Shown here piece after piece: positions 6,780 to 13,388 of a stretch of DNA of 14,779 bases. The position numbers and the translations under genes are program-made. Numbering within the stretch: the stretch's first letter is position 1; the number at the start of each line of letters is the position of its first letter. The notes under the pieces are model-generated. The model worked only from the letters and a program-made list of their open reading frames with translations, ran no database searches and was not told the origin of the DNA. Source of the DNA: CAYXSX01 sp964493095 (GTDB taxonomy: Bacteria; Pseudomonadota; Alphaproteobacteria; Micavibrionales; Micavibrionaceae); the NCBI GenBank assembly GCA_964493095.1, contig CAZBNG010000055.1, positions 1-14,779 on the forward strand. Reading direction: 5' to 3'.

Positions 6780-7333
6780 TTATTTCTTCCGGAACTGGTC
6801 GAGGGACACGACCTCTCCGGTCTTCTCCTCGCCTTTTTTGCCTTTTTTCTTGCCGCCCGGGCCATCGTCATCGCCATCCGGATCGTCATCGTCCAGTTCG
6901 AAATCAAGCCCCTCCATGTCGTCATCACCCAGCGGCTGGAACTGCAGGGCGAAATTCACCGAGCGGAACATGCTGTAGAGAATCAGAAACACGGCNNNNN
7001 NNNNNGATCGGCAAAAATCGTAATAGCGGCCAGCGGTACGACCAGGCGCTCCGGCACATTGTTAAACGACAGGGTCACCTTCAGGATATCACTATCAACG
7101 GAAAGATCGGAAAACTGGTATTGCAGGACGATGGTCATCTCGCCGGGGTAACGGTCGCGCAGGTAATCGGGGATGTCCACCCCCGGGTAATCGGTCAGGA
7201 AAGTGATATAAAAATGATGATCCCCCGGAAGCCCGTGTTTAATGACTTCCTCGATCGACTGGCGGACAACGCCGCGCAGAGCGCCCTCCACCATTTTGTC
7301 ATACCGCAGGATATTGTCGCTATCGTCACTCAT
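6780..7333 (-). CDS. sspB: SspB, ClpXP adaptor for ssrA-tagged proteins (alpha-type), interrupted by an assembly gap
   Basis: The N-terminal 109 residues match the SspB-alpha fold: LRYDKMVEGALRGVV helix, HHFYITFLTDYPGV, YPGEMTIVLQYQFSDL, VTLSFNNVPERLVVP and AITIFAD. After the gap the frame resumes at NFALQFQPLG, then an acidic linker (DDDDPDGDDDG), a basic Gly/Lys stretch and the C-terminal VVSLDQFRKK, the ClpX-docking tail seen in Caulobacter-type SspB. SspB dimers bind the N-terminal part of the tmRNA tag and tether cargo to ClpXP. The two halves are not in one frame across ten Ns, and the ~33 nt between the gap and SVNFALQF (AVFLILYSMFR) does not fit the family, where a short DPSV link is expected; that stretch is probably a bad contig end. 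The start at 7333 has only a weak SD. It lies downstream of ssrA on the same strand, behind ssrA's terminator. Confidence 0.9.
6996..7005. other. Assembly gap (10 Ns) inside sspB
   Basis: Ten Ns separate two contig ends. Joining the sspB halves in frame needs a gap of length 2 modulo 3, which ten is not, so the length is a placeholder or one contig end is wrong. Confidence 0.95.
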
Positions 7334-7416
7334 GCTCTATGTGTGGCAGATATTAGAGCGGTAAATCAAGGTATTATTTCGAAGAATCCCCACAACGGTA
7401 TAAAGCTCAAAGAGAG

Positions 7417-7452
7417 AAAAAAAATGCCGGTTTTCTGTTGCGAGGAAACCGG
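7417..7452 (-). terminator. Rho-independent terminator of ssrA
   Basis: On the - strand, CCGGTTTCC (7452-7444), a short loop and GAAAACCGG are followed by CA and eight Ts (7424-7417). It lies directly after the tmRNA coding piece and separates ssrA from sspB. Confidence 0.85.
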
Positions 7453-7790
7453 ACTAAACCCCACCTTGTCCAGGTTAGTGGACAGGAATTAGATTGTAGC
7501 TTCGCTACTGCTCAAATTAAGCAGCGATGCGAACATCACCAACGAAGTTATCGTTAGCGGCTACGAACTGAGAGTTGTCGTTTGCAACTATCAAATTTAT
7601 CCGGTAACGGCGGATTGCCGAACGCCGCAAAACACCTTTACTGCGCGTGTCGATCCTGTTTCAGCCCCGCCGCATCAGAAAACCGGAACAATACCCTTTT
7701 CTGAAGTGGTGGAGCTGCCGGGTACTGCCCCCGGGTCCACGACGCCTATTACGCATCCGCGTTTAGCGTCATAGCTGGACAAGCCAGCAC
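7453..7790 (-). ncRNA. ssrA: tmRNA (ssrA), circularly permuted two-piece form
   Basis: tmRNA rescues stalled ribosomes and adds a degradation tag. Transcript order is acceptor piece then coding piece, as in Alphaproteobacteria. The acceptor piece (about 7790-7707) ends CCCGGGGGCAGTACCCGG, CAGCTCC, A, CCA, with the T-arm in its alpha-specific form. An intervening segment of 38 nt (7706-7669) holds CAGAAAA…TTTTCTG, which can pair. The coding piece starts GGGGCTGAAACAGGATCGAC (from 7668); GGGGCTG pairs with CAGCTCC to form the acceptor stem. A PK1-like fold (CGGCG with CGCCG, then CGG with CCG) precedes the tag ORF at 7585-7517. CTTGTCCAG in the acceptor piece (7783-7775) pairs perfectly with CTGGACAAG near the coding 3' end (7473-7465), holding the two mature pieces together. 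Exact processing ends are inferred. Confidence 0.95.
7517..7585 (-). other. tmRNA tag reading frame, 22 codons plus TAA, with a duplicated ANDN epitope
   Basis: The resume codon GCA at 7585 follows GATAGTT. The tag begins ANDNSQF (codons 1-7), has AANDNF at codons 9-14 and ends DVRIAA. With the alanine supplied by charged tmRNA, both copies read AANDN. The final Ala-Ala is the usual ClpX/ClpA degron end. Alphaproteobacterial tags that I recall are shorter with a single ANDN; this one is unusually long. Confidence 0.9.
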
Positions 7791-7795
7791 CTATT

Positions 7796-7824
7796 ATTAT
7801 AGGGCAAAAATATGAAATTTCCAA
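7796..7824 (-). promoter_or_regulatory. Sigma70 promoter of ssrA
   Basis: On the - strand, TTGGAA (7824-7819), a 17-bp spacer and a perfect TATAAT (7801-7796). Transcription would start near 7790, exactly at the 5' end of the acceptor piece, which independently supports the permuted gene order. The -35 lies just beyond the stop of the upstream hypothetical gene. Confidence 0.85.
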
Positions 7825-7827
7825 GAA

Positions 7828-8280
7828 TTATGAGAGCCCGGGCTGCGGAGGTTCAGTCAAAGCCGCCTGAGCTCTTCGCCCCTCTTTCCTGCCTGCGATG
7901 TATAGAACACACGCATTGTTATAGGGGGCGGGCTCGCGCTTCGCATACTCTCTCCACGCGGAAAAACCGTTAAATTTAAGACCATCCACTTCCCTGCCGG
8001 AACCTTCTTCTTTGACCCTAGGCGAAAACAATGATTGCCTTAGGAGCGGATTATGCCCTATTGGCCGTGGAACTACCAAATCTCCACACCCAACGCGCAA
8101 ATGCGTCCTAATTGTCATGCCGTCAGTATAGAAGCCATACCGCTGCTTCATCCATTCCTGATAGAGAATCGTTTCATCCGTCATATCGGCTTTCGGACCG
8201 TACTTGGCCAGCTTGATCAGGGCGTTCTCACGCACCTGCTCCATATCGATATCGGGGACAATTTCACCGGTGAAACACAC
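7828..8280 (-). CDS. Hypothetical protein, 150 residues
   Basis: I do not recognise a family. The GTG start at 8280 has AAGGAA nine bases upstream and a strong promoter ahead of that. The N-terminal half (ENALIKLAKYGPKADMTDETILYQEWMKQRYGFY) looks like a normal helical soluble protein. The C-terminal half is rich in Arg/Pro (REYAKREPAPYNN, AGRKEGRRAQAALTEPPQP) and uses AGG and ATA codons unlike the neighbouring housekeeping genes, so it could be foreign, degenerate or frame-shifted. It has no signal peptide or membrane segment. It ends four bases before the ssrA -35 box, so read-through into ssrA is possible. Confidence 0.5.
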   Translation of the reverse strand: MCFTGEIVPDIDMEQVRENALIKLAKYGPKADMTDETILYQEWMKQRYGFYTDGMTIRTHLRVGCGDLVVPRPIGHNPLLRQSLFSPRVKEEGSGREVDGLKFNGFSAWREYAKREPAPYNNACVLYIAGRKEGRRAQAALTEPPQPGLS

Positions 8281-8304
8281 AGCTTTTATTTCCTTAATTT
8301 TTTG

Positions 8305-8322
8305 AGTGGCTTAAGCGCCACT
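8305..8322. promoter_or_regulatory. Inverted repeat in the leader of the hypothetical gene
   Basis: AGTGGC-TTAAGC-GCCACT begins about 5 nt after the predicted transcription start and ends 10 nt before the SD on the - strand. It overlaps the 8-bp palindrome CTTGCAAG (8321-8328). It could be an operator or an mRNA hairpin. It is followed by As rather than Ts in the transcript, so it is not a terminator. Confidence 0.4.
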
Positions 8323-8333
8323 TGCAAGCTGCT

Positions 8334-8363
8334 TATATACACACAGGTGTAAAATTATGTCAA
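8334..8363 (-). promoter_or_regulatory. Strong sigma70 promoter for the hypothetical gene
   Basis: A perfect TTGACA (8363-8358), an 18-bp spacer and TATATA (8339-8334) on the - strand. The predicted start near 8327 gives a leader of about 47 nt before the GTG at 8280. Confidence 0.7.
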
Positions 8364-8623
8364 AATAAATATAGAGGAAAATATTCTCAAAATTACCCTA
8401 TACCAAAGGTTGTACGCGGGTTTCCGGGCGCAACCCCTTGTGACCCAAGCCCTCACTTACACAATCAAACCATCCCATACTTTCAGATATCGCTTTTGGA
8501 TACACTCTCTGATTACCTATCCCTCACCTCAAATTGGGTACGAAGACTGCATCCACAGCAAAAACCGCCTGAACATCGGCCTTTCCCTTTTCAAACCGCG
8601 ATGAATCGCCCATATTTAAGCGT

Positions 8624-9418
8624 ATGAAACAGTATCTCGATCTTATGCGTTACGTTCTGGAAACCGGCACCGTCAAGGAAGACCGTACCGGCACCGGAAC
8701 GCGCTCGGTTTTCGGCTACCAGATGCGTTTTGACCTCGCGGAGGGTTTTCCGCTGGTCACCACCAAAAAATGCCACCTGAAATCAATTATTCATGAGCTT
8801 TTATGGTTTTTAAAAGGCGACACCAATATCGCCTATTTAAAGGAAAACGGCGTCCGGATATGGGATGAGTGGGCCGATGAAAACGGCGATCTCGGCCCGG
8901 TTTACGGCCACCAGTGGCGCAGCTGGCCCGCACCGGACGGTCATAAAATCGACCAGATCAAAAACGTGATCGAGCAGATAGAAACGACCCCTGATTCCCG
9001 GCGCCTGATCGTTTCCGCCTGGAACCCCGGCGACATCCCCAAAATGGCCCTGCCGCCCTGCCATGCGTTTTTCCAGTTTTACGTCGCGGACGGCAAGCTT
9101 TCCTGCCAGCTTTACCAGCGCAGCGCCGATATTTTCCTCGGCGTGCCGTTTAATATCGCTTCCTACGCCCTGCTCACCCTTATGGTGGCGCAGGTAACGG
9201 GGCTGAAACCCGGCGATTTTGTGCACACATTCGGCGACGCGCACCTGTATTCCAACCACATAGAACAAGCACAGCTCCAGCTTTCCCGCGATCCGCTGCC
9301 GCTTCCGGAAATGCACCTCAACCCGCATGTAAAGAATATCTTCGATTTCAAATTCGAGGATTTCGAGCTCGTCGGCTACGAGGCCCACCCGCATATCAAG
9401 GCGGCTGTGGCGGTCTAA
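8624..9418 (+). CDS. thyA: Thymidylate synthase
   Basis: ThyA methylates dUMP to dTMP using 5,10-methylenetetrahydrofolate, releasing dihydrofolate. The 264 residues align end to end with the E. coli enzyme, same length: DRTGTGTRSVFG phosphate-binding Arg loop, LVTTKKCHLKSIIHELLWFL, RIWDEWADENGDLGPVYGHQWR, catalytic Cys146 in LPPCHAFFQFYV, the dUMP-binding QRSADIFLGVPFNIASYA segment, and the final HPHIKAAVAV folate-closing tail. The SD is weak (TTTAAGCGT before the ATG). folA follows 62 bp downstream on the same strand and recycles the dihydrofolate product, so the two are probably co-transcribed. Confidence 0.98.
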   Translation: MKQYLDLMRYVLETGTVKEDRTGTGTRSVFGYQMRFDLAEGFPLVTTKKCHLKSIIHELLWFLKGDTNIAYLKENGVRIWDEWADENGDLGPVYGHQWRSWPAPDGHKIDQIKNVIEQIETTPDSRRLIVSAWNPGDIPKMALPPCHAFFQFYVADGKLSCQLYQRSADIFLGVPFNIASYALLTLMVAQVTGLKPGDFVHTFGDAHLYSNHIEQAQLQLSRDPLPLPEMHLNPHVKNIFDFKFEDFELVGYEAHPHIKAAVAV

Positions 9419-9480
9419 AGCACTTAATCATGCGCTTTCCACGCTGGAATACGGTAAAAGAATGAGATAAGCTGCGCCGT

Positions 9481-10014
9481 ATGAACAAGCTTTTTGCCAT
9501 AGACAACCGCCCTGTCACCATATCGCTGATCGTCGCCATGGCGGAAAACCGCGTGATTGGCCGCGACAATAAACTCCTGTGGCATATCCCCGAGGACTTG
9601 GCGAATTTCAAGGCCGTCACCATGGGAAAACCGCTGATTATGGGGCGCAAAACCTTTGAATCACTGCCCGGTATCCTCCCCGGACGGCCTCACGTGATTT
9701 TAACGCGCACGCCGCCGGAAAACCCCGGTTCCGATCTGCATTATGCCACATCGGTGGAAGACGGCCTGAAGCTGGCATACAACATCGCCCGCAACATTGG
9801 CGTGGATGAAATTTTTATTATTGGCGGCGCGGAAATCTACAAAGAAGCGCTGGAGCGCAGCTATATCGACAAAATCTACTTAACCCGGGTGCATGAACCC
9901 TTTATCGGGGACGCTTATTTCCCCGTTCTGGATAAGTCTTACTGGAAAACGGTAAGCAAGAAGGACTTTGACGGGGAACTGCCCTTTACCTTTGAAACAC
10001 TGATCGCCAACTAG
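9481..10014 (+). CDS. folA: Dihydrofolate reductase
   Basis: FolA reduces dihydrofolate to tetrahydrofolate with NADPH. In 177 residues it shows ISLIVAMAENRVIGRDNKLLWHIPEDLANFK (catalytic Asp39, equivalent to E. coli Asp27), PLIMGRKTFESLP, LPGRPHVILTR, and the NADPH-binding IFIIGGAEIY loop. The C-terminal strand is FTFETLI. It starts about 12 residues earlier than E. coli FolA (MNKLFAIDNRPVT); no other ATG/GTG/TTG in frame fits, so the extension is probably real. The stop TAG lies in CTAG shared with the convergent mrp stop. Confidence 0.97.
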   Translation: MNKLFAIDNRPVTISLIVAMAENRVIGRDNKLLWHIPEDLANFKAVTMGKPLIMGRKTFESLPGILPGRPHVILTRTPPENPGSDLHYATSVEDGLKLAYNIARNIGVDEIFIIGGAEIYKEALERSYIDKIYLTRVHEPFIGDAYFPVLDKSYWKTVSKKDFDGELPFTFETLIAN

Positions 10015-11081
10015 GATAATTGCTGCAGCAATTGCTGCACAATAACCGGCTCGAATTTAAAAGGCTTTCCGGCATCTGATCTAGCGCGTATAGCCGCGTT
10101 TAGCGGAATTTCGCCAAGAAAAGGAACGCCCAGTTTTTGCGCTTCTTTCTTGGCGCCCCCATGCCCAAAAATATGATCCTCGTGACCGCAGCATGGACAG
10201 GCGTAATAGCTCATATTCTCGATCAGGCCAAGCACAGGAACATCGACCTTGCGGAACATCGCCACGGCCTTGCGCGCATCGATCAGGGCGATATCCTGCG
10301 GCGTGGAAACGATGACCGCGCCGGTAACCGGCACCTTCTGCGCCAGCGTAAGCTGCGCGTCGCCCGTGCCGGGGGGCATATCCACCACCAGTATATCCAG
10401 CGGTCTTTCCTTCGTGCCCCACGCCACATCGCGCAGCATCTGGTAAATCGCGCTTTGCACCATCGGCCCGCGCCAGATCAGAGGGCCATCATCCTTAATC
10501 ATAAACCCGATGGACATCAGCTTTATGCCATGGGCTTTCAGCGGGACAATCTTCTCTTCCTTGTCGAATTTCGGCTTTTTACCCTCCAGCCCCATCATTT
10601 TGGGCTGCGACGGGCCGTAGATATCGGCATCCAGCAACCCCACGGATTTTCCGTTTTTAGCCAAAGCCACGGCAAGATTAGCCGCCACCGTGGATTTCCC
10701 AACCCCGCCCTTGCCCGAAGCCACGGCGATAATCTGGCGGATCGGCAAATCCAGCTTCGGATTCTTATCCATACCGTGCGGATCCGCCCCCCGCCCCTGA
10801 TGTTCACGATATGTTTCACGTGAAACATTGGCCGGGCGCTCGGCGGTTAAAACTGCACTCACCTTCGAAACACCATGAATACGGGAAACCACGCGCTCCG
10901 CTTCCTGCCGCAACGGCTCCAGCGCCGGGCCGCGCTGCGGATCCACCTCGATCATAAAAAGAACCTCGCCATTATCGCTGACCTGCAGGCCGCTGACCAT
11001 GCCCAGCGTTACAATATCACTCCCGCGGTCGGGATCGCTGACCTGCCTCAGGGCGTCGCTAACATGTTGTTTTGTAATCAC
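10011..11081 (-). CDS. mrp: Mrp/ApbC-family iron-sulfur cluster carrier ATPase
   Basis: A 356-residue cytosolic P-loop protein that delivers Fe-S clusters to apo-enzymes. Residues 1-80 are the MIP18/DUF59 (FSCA) domain with the SDPDRGSDIVTLGMV motif. A flexible linker (about 81-112) follows, then the ParA/MinD-like ATPase domain with deviant Walker A GKGGVGKS (123-130), LLDADIYGPSQP, VVDMPPGTGD (Walker B region), STPQDIALIDARK and the cluster-binding C295-x-x-C298. The GTG start at 11081 has AGGAG six bases upstream, which decides it over other starts. It converges on folA with a 4-bp overlap and is divergent from hflK. The linker codons contain a perfect parS site. Confidence 0.97.
   Translation of the reverse strand: MITKQHVSDALRQVSDPDRGSDIVTLGMVSGLQVSDNGEVLFMIEVDPQRGPALEPLRQEAERVVSRIHGVSKVSAVLTAERPANVSRETYREHQGRGADPHGMDKNPKLDLPIRQIIAVASGKGGVGKSTVAANLAVALAKNGKSVGLLDADIYGPSQPKMMGLEGKKPKFDKEEKIVPLKAHGIKLMSIGFMIKDDGPLIWRGPMVQSAIYQMLRDVAWGTKERPLDILVVDMPPGTGDAQLTLAQKVPVTGAVIVSTPQDIALIDARKAVAMFRKVDVPVLGLIENMSYYACPCCGHEDHIFGHGGAKKEAQKLGVPFLGEIPLNAAIRARSDAGKPFKFEPVIVQQLLQQLS
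10018..10033. repeat. 16-bp perfect palindrome at the folA-mrp convergence
   Basis: AATTGCTGCAGCAATT lies inside the last codons of mrp (…QQLLQQ), just past the folA stop. It could form a hairpin in the folA transcript, but no T-run follows, so a terminator role is unproven. Confidence 0.4.
10811..10828. promoter_or_regulatory. parS: parS centromere site (ParB-binding palindrome) within mrp
   Basis: The core TGTTTCACGTGAAACA at 10812-10827 is identical to the bacterial parS consensus; flanking A and T extend the perfect palindrome to 18 bp. It encodes NVSRET in the unstructured linker of Mrp, where protein constraint is low. ParB loads at parS and, with ParA and SMC, segregates the origin region. 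Such sites usually lie near oriC, so the window is probably origin-proximal. Confidence 0.9.
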
Positions 11082-11208
11082 TTTTCACTCCTGCGCATTT
11101 GTGCCGGATTATTAAGCCTTCACGGCTTGCTTTCACGTTCAAACAATATATTGTTAGTTACGCTTTTATAATCAATACAGCGCAATAACAAGCACGAGGA
11201 TTGAATCC
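11082..11208. promoter_or_regulatory. Divergent promoter region between mrp and hflK
   Basis: The 127 bp contain a perfect TATAAT (11167-11172) in hflK orientation, placing the start near 11179. At the -35 position lies a perfect 14-bp palindrome AACAATATATTGTT (11142-11155) instead of a TTGACA-like box, which suggests regulator-dependent or regulated expression. A small hairpin AAGCC-TTCAC-GGCTT is at 11114-11128. hflK has GAGGA at 11196-11200. I see no clear mrp promoter. Confidence 0.45.
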
Positions 11209-12336
11209 ATGGGTCGCGACGACAATACGGGTAAGGGCAAAAACCCCTGGGGCAGCTACAGCAACGACGACCAGGGTCCGTCCCGCACCCCCAGAGGCAA
11301 AGGCGGCGGCAACGACCCGGAGCCACCGGATATGGATGAAATCCTTCGCAAAGCCGGAGAAAATTTTCGCGGCATATTTCCCGGCGACGGCTCCGAAGGC
11401 GCAACAAAATACATCCTCCTGTCCGTCCTTGTTATCCTTGGCCTGTGGCTCGCCAGCGGATTTTACATAGTCGTTCCCGGCGAACATGCCGTGATCCAGC
11501 GTTTCGGGGCGTGGGACAGAACCCAGACAACCGAGGGGCTGGGCTATCACCTTCCCGCACCGATTGAGCAGGTCACCAAGGTCAATGTGAATGCCCTGCG
11601 CCGTATGAATATCGGTTTTGTGGAACATGTGACGCGTTCCGGCTCCGGCCAGAAACAGGGACTGGCCGAGGAAAGCCTGATGCTGACCTCCGACCGCAAC
11701 ATCGTGGACCTGAATCTCGTAATCCAGTGGGATATAAAATCGGCGGAACAATACCTGTTTGAAATCAGGGACCAGGAAAACACCATCAAGAAAGTGGCCG
11801 AAAGCGCCATCCGCGAAGTCGTGGGCCAGACCGACATGTTCCCGATCATCACGACAGGCCGCAAACAGATCGCCGACAGCACCCGCCAGATCATCCAGGC
11901 CAATCTCGACGAATATAACTCCGGCGTAAATATCCGCCAGGTCCTGATCCAGAAAGCGGAGGTGCACCCGGATGTTCAGGAAGCCTTCCAGGATGTGCAA
12001 TCCGCCAAGCAGGACGCCGAGGATGTAAAAAACCGCGCCGACGCCTATCGTGAAGACATCCTGCCGAAAGCGCGCGGCGCCGCCATCCAGATGGTGCAGG
12101 AAGCCGAAGGATACAAGCAGGCGCAAATCGCCAAGGCGGGCGGTGATGCCGACCGTTTTGAATCCGTCTACAGCGCCTATGTGAACGGCAAGGACGTGAC
12201 GAAAGAGCGCATGTACCTGGAAACAATGGAAGACGTGTTAAAGAACGCCAATAAAATCATTCTCGACAACAAAGCCGGCCAGGGAGCGGTTCCCTACCTG
12301 CCGCTCGATCAGGTCGGTGCAGGACGCAGGAAGTGA
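11209..12336 (+). CDS. hflK: HflK, SPFH-family subunit of the FtsH modulator
   Basis: HflK and HflC form a large membrane cage that surrounds and regulates the FtsH protease. The 375 residues comprise a Gly/Pro/Asn-rich cytoplasmic N-terminus (1-66), a single transmembrane segment (about 68-88, ILLSVLVILGLWLASGFYIVV), and a periplasmic SPFH/Band 7 domain starting VVPGEHAVIQRFGAW and including ESLMLTSDRNIVDLNLVIQWDI and REVVGQTDMFPIITTGR. A long helical region (AFQDVQSAKQDAEDVKNRADAYREDILPKARGAAIQMVQEAEGYK) follows. The SD GAGGA lies 8 nt before the ATG. hflC follows after 27 bp, and the shared strand and spacing indicate one operon. Confidence 0.97.
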   Translation: MGRDDNTGKGKNPWGSYSNDDQGPSRTPRGKGGGNDPEPPDMDEILRKAGENFRGIFPGDGSEGATKYILLSVLVILGLWLASGFYIVVPGEHAVIQRFGAWDRTQTTEGLGYHLPAPIEQVTKVNVNALRRMNIGFVEHVTRSGSGQKQGLAEESLMLTSDRNIVDLNLVIQWDIKSAEQYLFEIRDQENTIKKVAESAIREVVGQTDMFPIITTGRKQIADSTRQIIQANLDEYNSGVNIRQVLIQKAEVHPDVQEAFQDVQSAKQDAEDVKNRADAYREDILPKARGAAIQMVQEAEGYKQAQIAKAGGDADRFESVYSAYVNGKDVTKERMYLETMEDVLKNANKIILDNKAGQGAVPYLPLDQVGAGRRK

Positions 12337-12363
12337 TAGCAGGAAGATAGAAGGATAAAGCCC

Positions 12364-13332
12364 ATGAATAAAATCGTTCTCATCCCTCTGGCCGTTGCCG
12401 CAATCGCCCTGCTCGGCGTTTCGCAATCGCTCTTTGTCGTCGACCAGACCGAGCAGGCCCTCGTGCTCCAGCTTGGACAACCCAAGGGCGAGCCGCGCGG
12501 CCCCGGACTGCATTTCAAGATCCCCGTTATTCAGAACGTACGCTATTTCGACCGCCGCGTTCTGCCGATCGATCCCGATCCTGAGCAAGTAGTGATTTCC
12601 AGCTCTGCCGTGTCCTCAGGCCGCTACCGCTCTCCTGAAAATGAAATGCCCCAGCCTGAAAACACGGAAGAAACACCCTCCATCGATAATGTGACAGGTG
12701 AGCCGATCATCGTAGATACCTTCGCACGCTACAAAATCGTCGACCCGCTGCAATTCCTGAAAACGCTGGGCACGGTTTACAACGCCAATTCCCGCATCGA
12801 AAACATCCTGAACGACACCACGCGCGCGGTACTGGGTAAAACCACGCTCAAGGAATTGCTCTCTGCCGAACGCACCGACGTAATGAGTGAAATCCGCCAG
12901 CGCGTAAACCGTAAAATCCACGAAGACGCACTGGGCGTGGAAATCGTCGATGTCCGCATCGTGCGTGCAGACCTTACCCCGGAACTGCGCACATCAACCG
13001 TGCGGCGTATGGTCTCGGAACTCAAAAAGCGCGCCACCGAAACCCGCGCCAAAGGCGAGGAACGTGCGCTGGAGATCCGCTCCACCGCCGAAAAAGAGCG
13101 CACCGTGATTCTTGCGGAAGCCCAGCGCGACGCCCAGAAACTGCGCGGTCAGGGTGATAAGGAAGCGATTAAAATTTACGCCGACGCCTTTAACAAGGAT
13201 AAAGATTTCTATGCCTTCATGCGTTCAATGGAGGCCTACCGCACTACTCTGGCCAATCCTGAAACAGAGTTGATTTTATCACCGGATAGTGATTTCTTTA
13301 GGTTCTTCAGAGACGCTAACAGCGCCCGGTAA
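12364..13332 (+). CDS. hflC: HflC, SPFH-family partner of HflK
   Basis: 322 residues: an N-terminal signal-anchor (about 4-24) followed by a periplasmic SPFH domain (VVDQTEQALVLQLGQPKG, GPGLHFKIPVIQNVRYFDRRVLPID), the helix AERTDVMSEIRQRVNRKIHEDALGVEIVDVRIVRADLTPE, and a coiled-coil (KKRATETRAKGEERALEIRSTAEKERTVILAEAQRDAQKLRGQGDKEAIKIYADAF). The end is DSDFFRFF, as in HflC. Residues about 74-113 (Ser/Pro/Glu-rich: SSSAVSSGRYRSPENEMPQPEN…) look like an insertion relative to E. coli HflC within the early SPFH domain. The SD is AAGGAT before ATG. degP follows after 56 bp. Confidence 0.96.
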   Translation: MNKIVLIPLAVAAIALLGVSQSLFVVDQTEQALVLQLGQPKGEPRGPGLHFKIPVIQNVRYFDRRVLPIDPDPEQVVISSSAVSSGRYRSPENEMPQPENTEETPSIDNVTGEPIIVDTFARYKIVDPLQFLKTLGTVYNANSRIENILNDTTRAVLGKTTLKELLSAERTDVMSEIRQRVNRKIHEDALGVEIVDVRIVRADLTPELRTSTVRRMVSELKKRATETRAKGEERALEIRSTAEKERTVILAEAQRDAQKLRGQGDKEAIKIYADAFNKDKDFYAFMRSMEAYRTTLANPETELILSPDSDFFRFFRDANSAR

Positions 13333-13388
13333 GTTGTAAATTTACGGCAGAAACGTAAAGCAATAATAACAACAATTGAGGTGAAACC

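Larger units (their letters stand above)
8281..8623. other. Gene-free divergent region between the hypothetical gene and thyA
   Basis: The 343 bp hold the leftward promoter (8334-8363) and leader hairpin (8305-8322) listed separately. A weak imperfect hairpin GGTTG…CAACC lies at 8408-8435. I see no convincing thyA promoter, no RNA gene and no credible ORF; the short + strand ORFs starting at 8322 and 8410 have no SD or protein-like character. Confidence 0.5.

Noticed and set aside
6983..7333. Complete 116-residue protein ending just past the Ns
   Set aside because: The stop arises from reading through unknown bases in the wrong frame; the family needs the second half at 6780-6960.
8305..8322. 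Rho-independent terminator at the inverted repeat
   Set aside because: The T-run lies before the stem on the + strand, and As follow it on the - strand, so neither direction fits a terminator.
10137..10823. 228-codon + strand ORF opposite mrp
   Set aside because: Shadow of mrp; His/Arg-rich with no motif.
11158..12126. 322-codon - strand ORF opposite hflK
   Set aside because: Shadow of hflK, which is a clear SPFH protein with a good SD.
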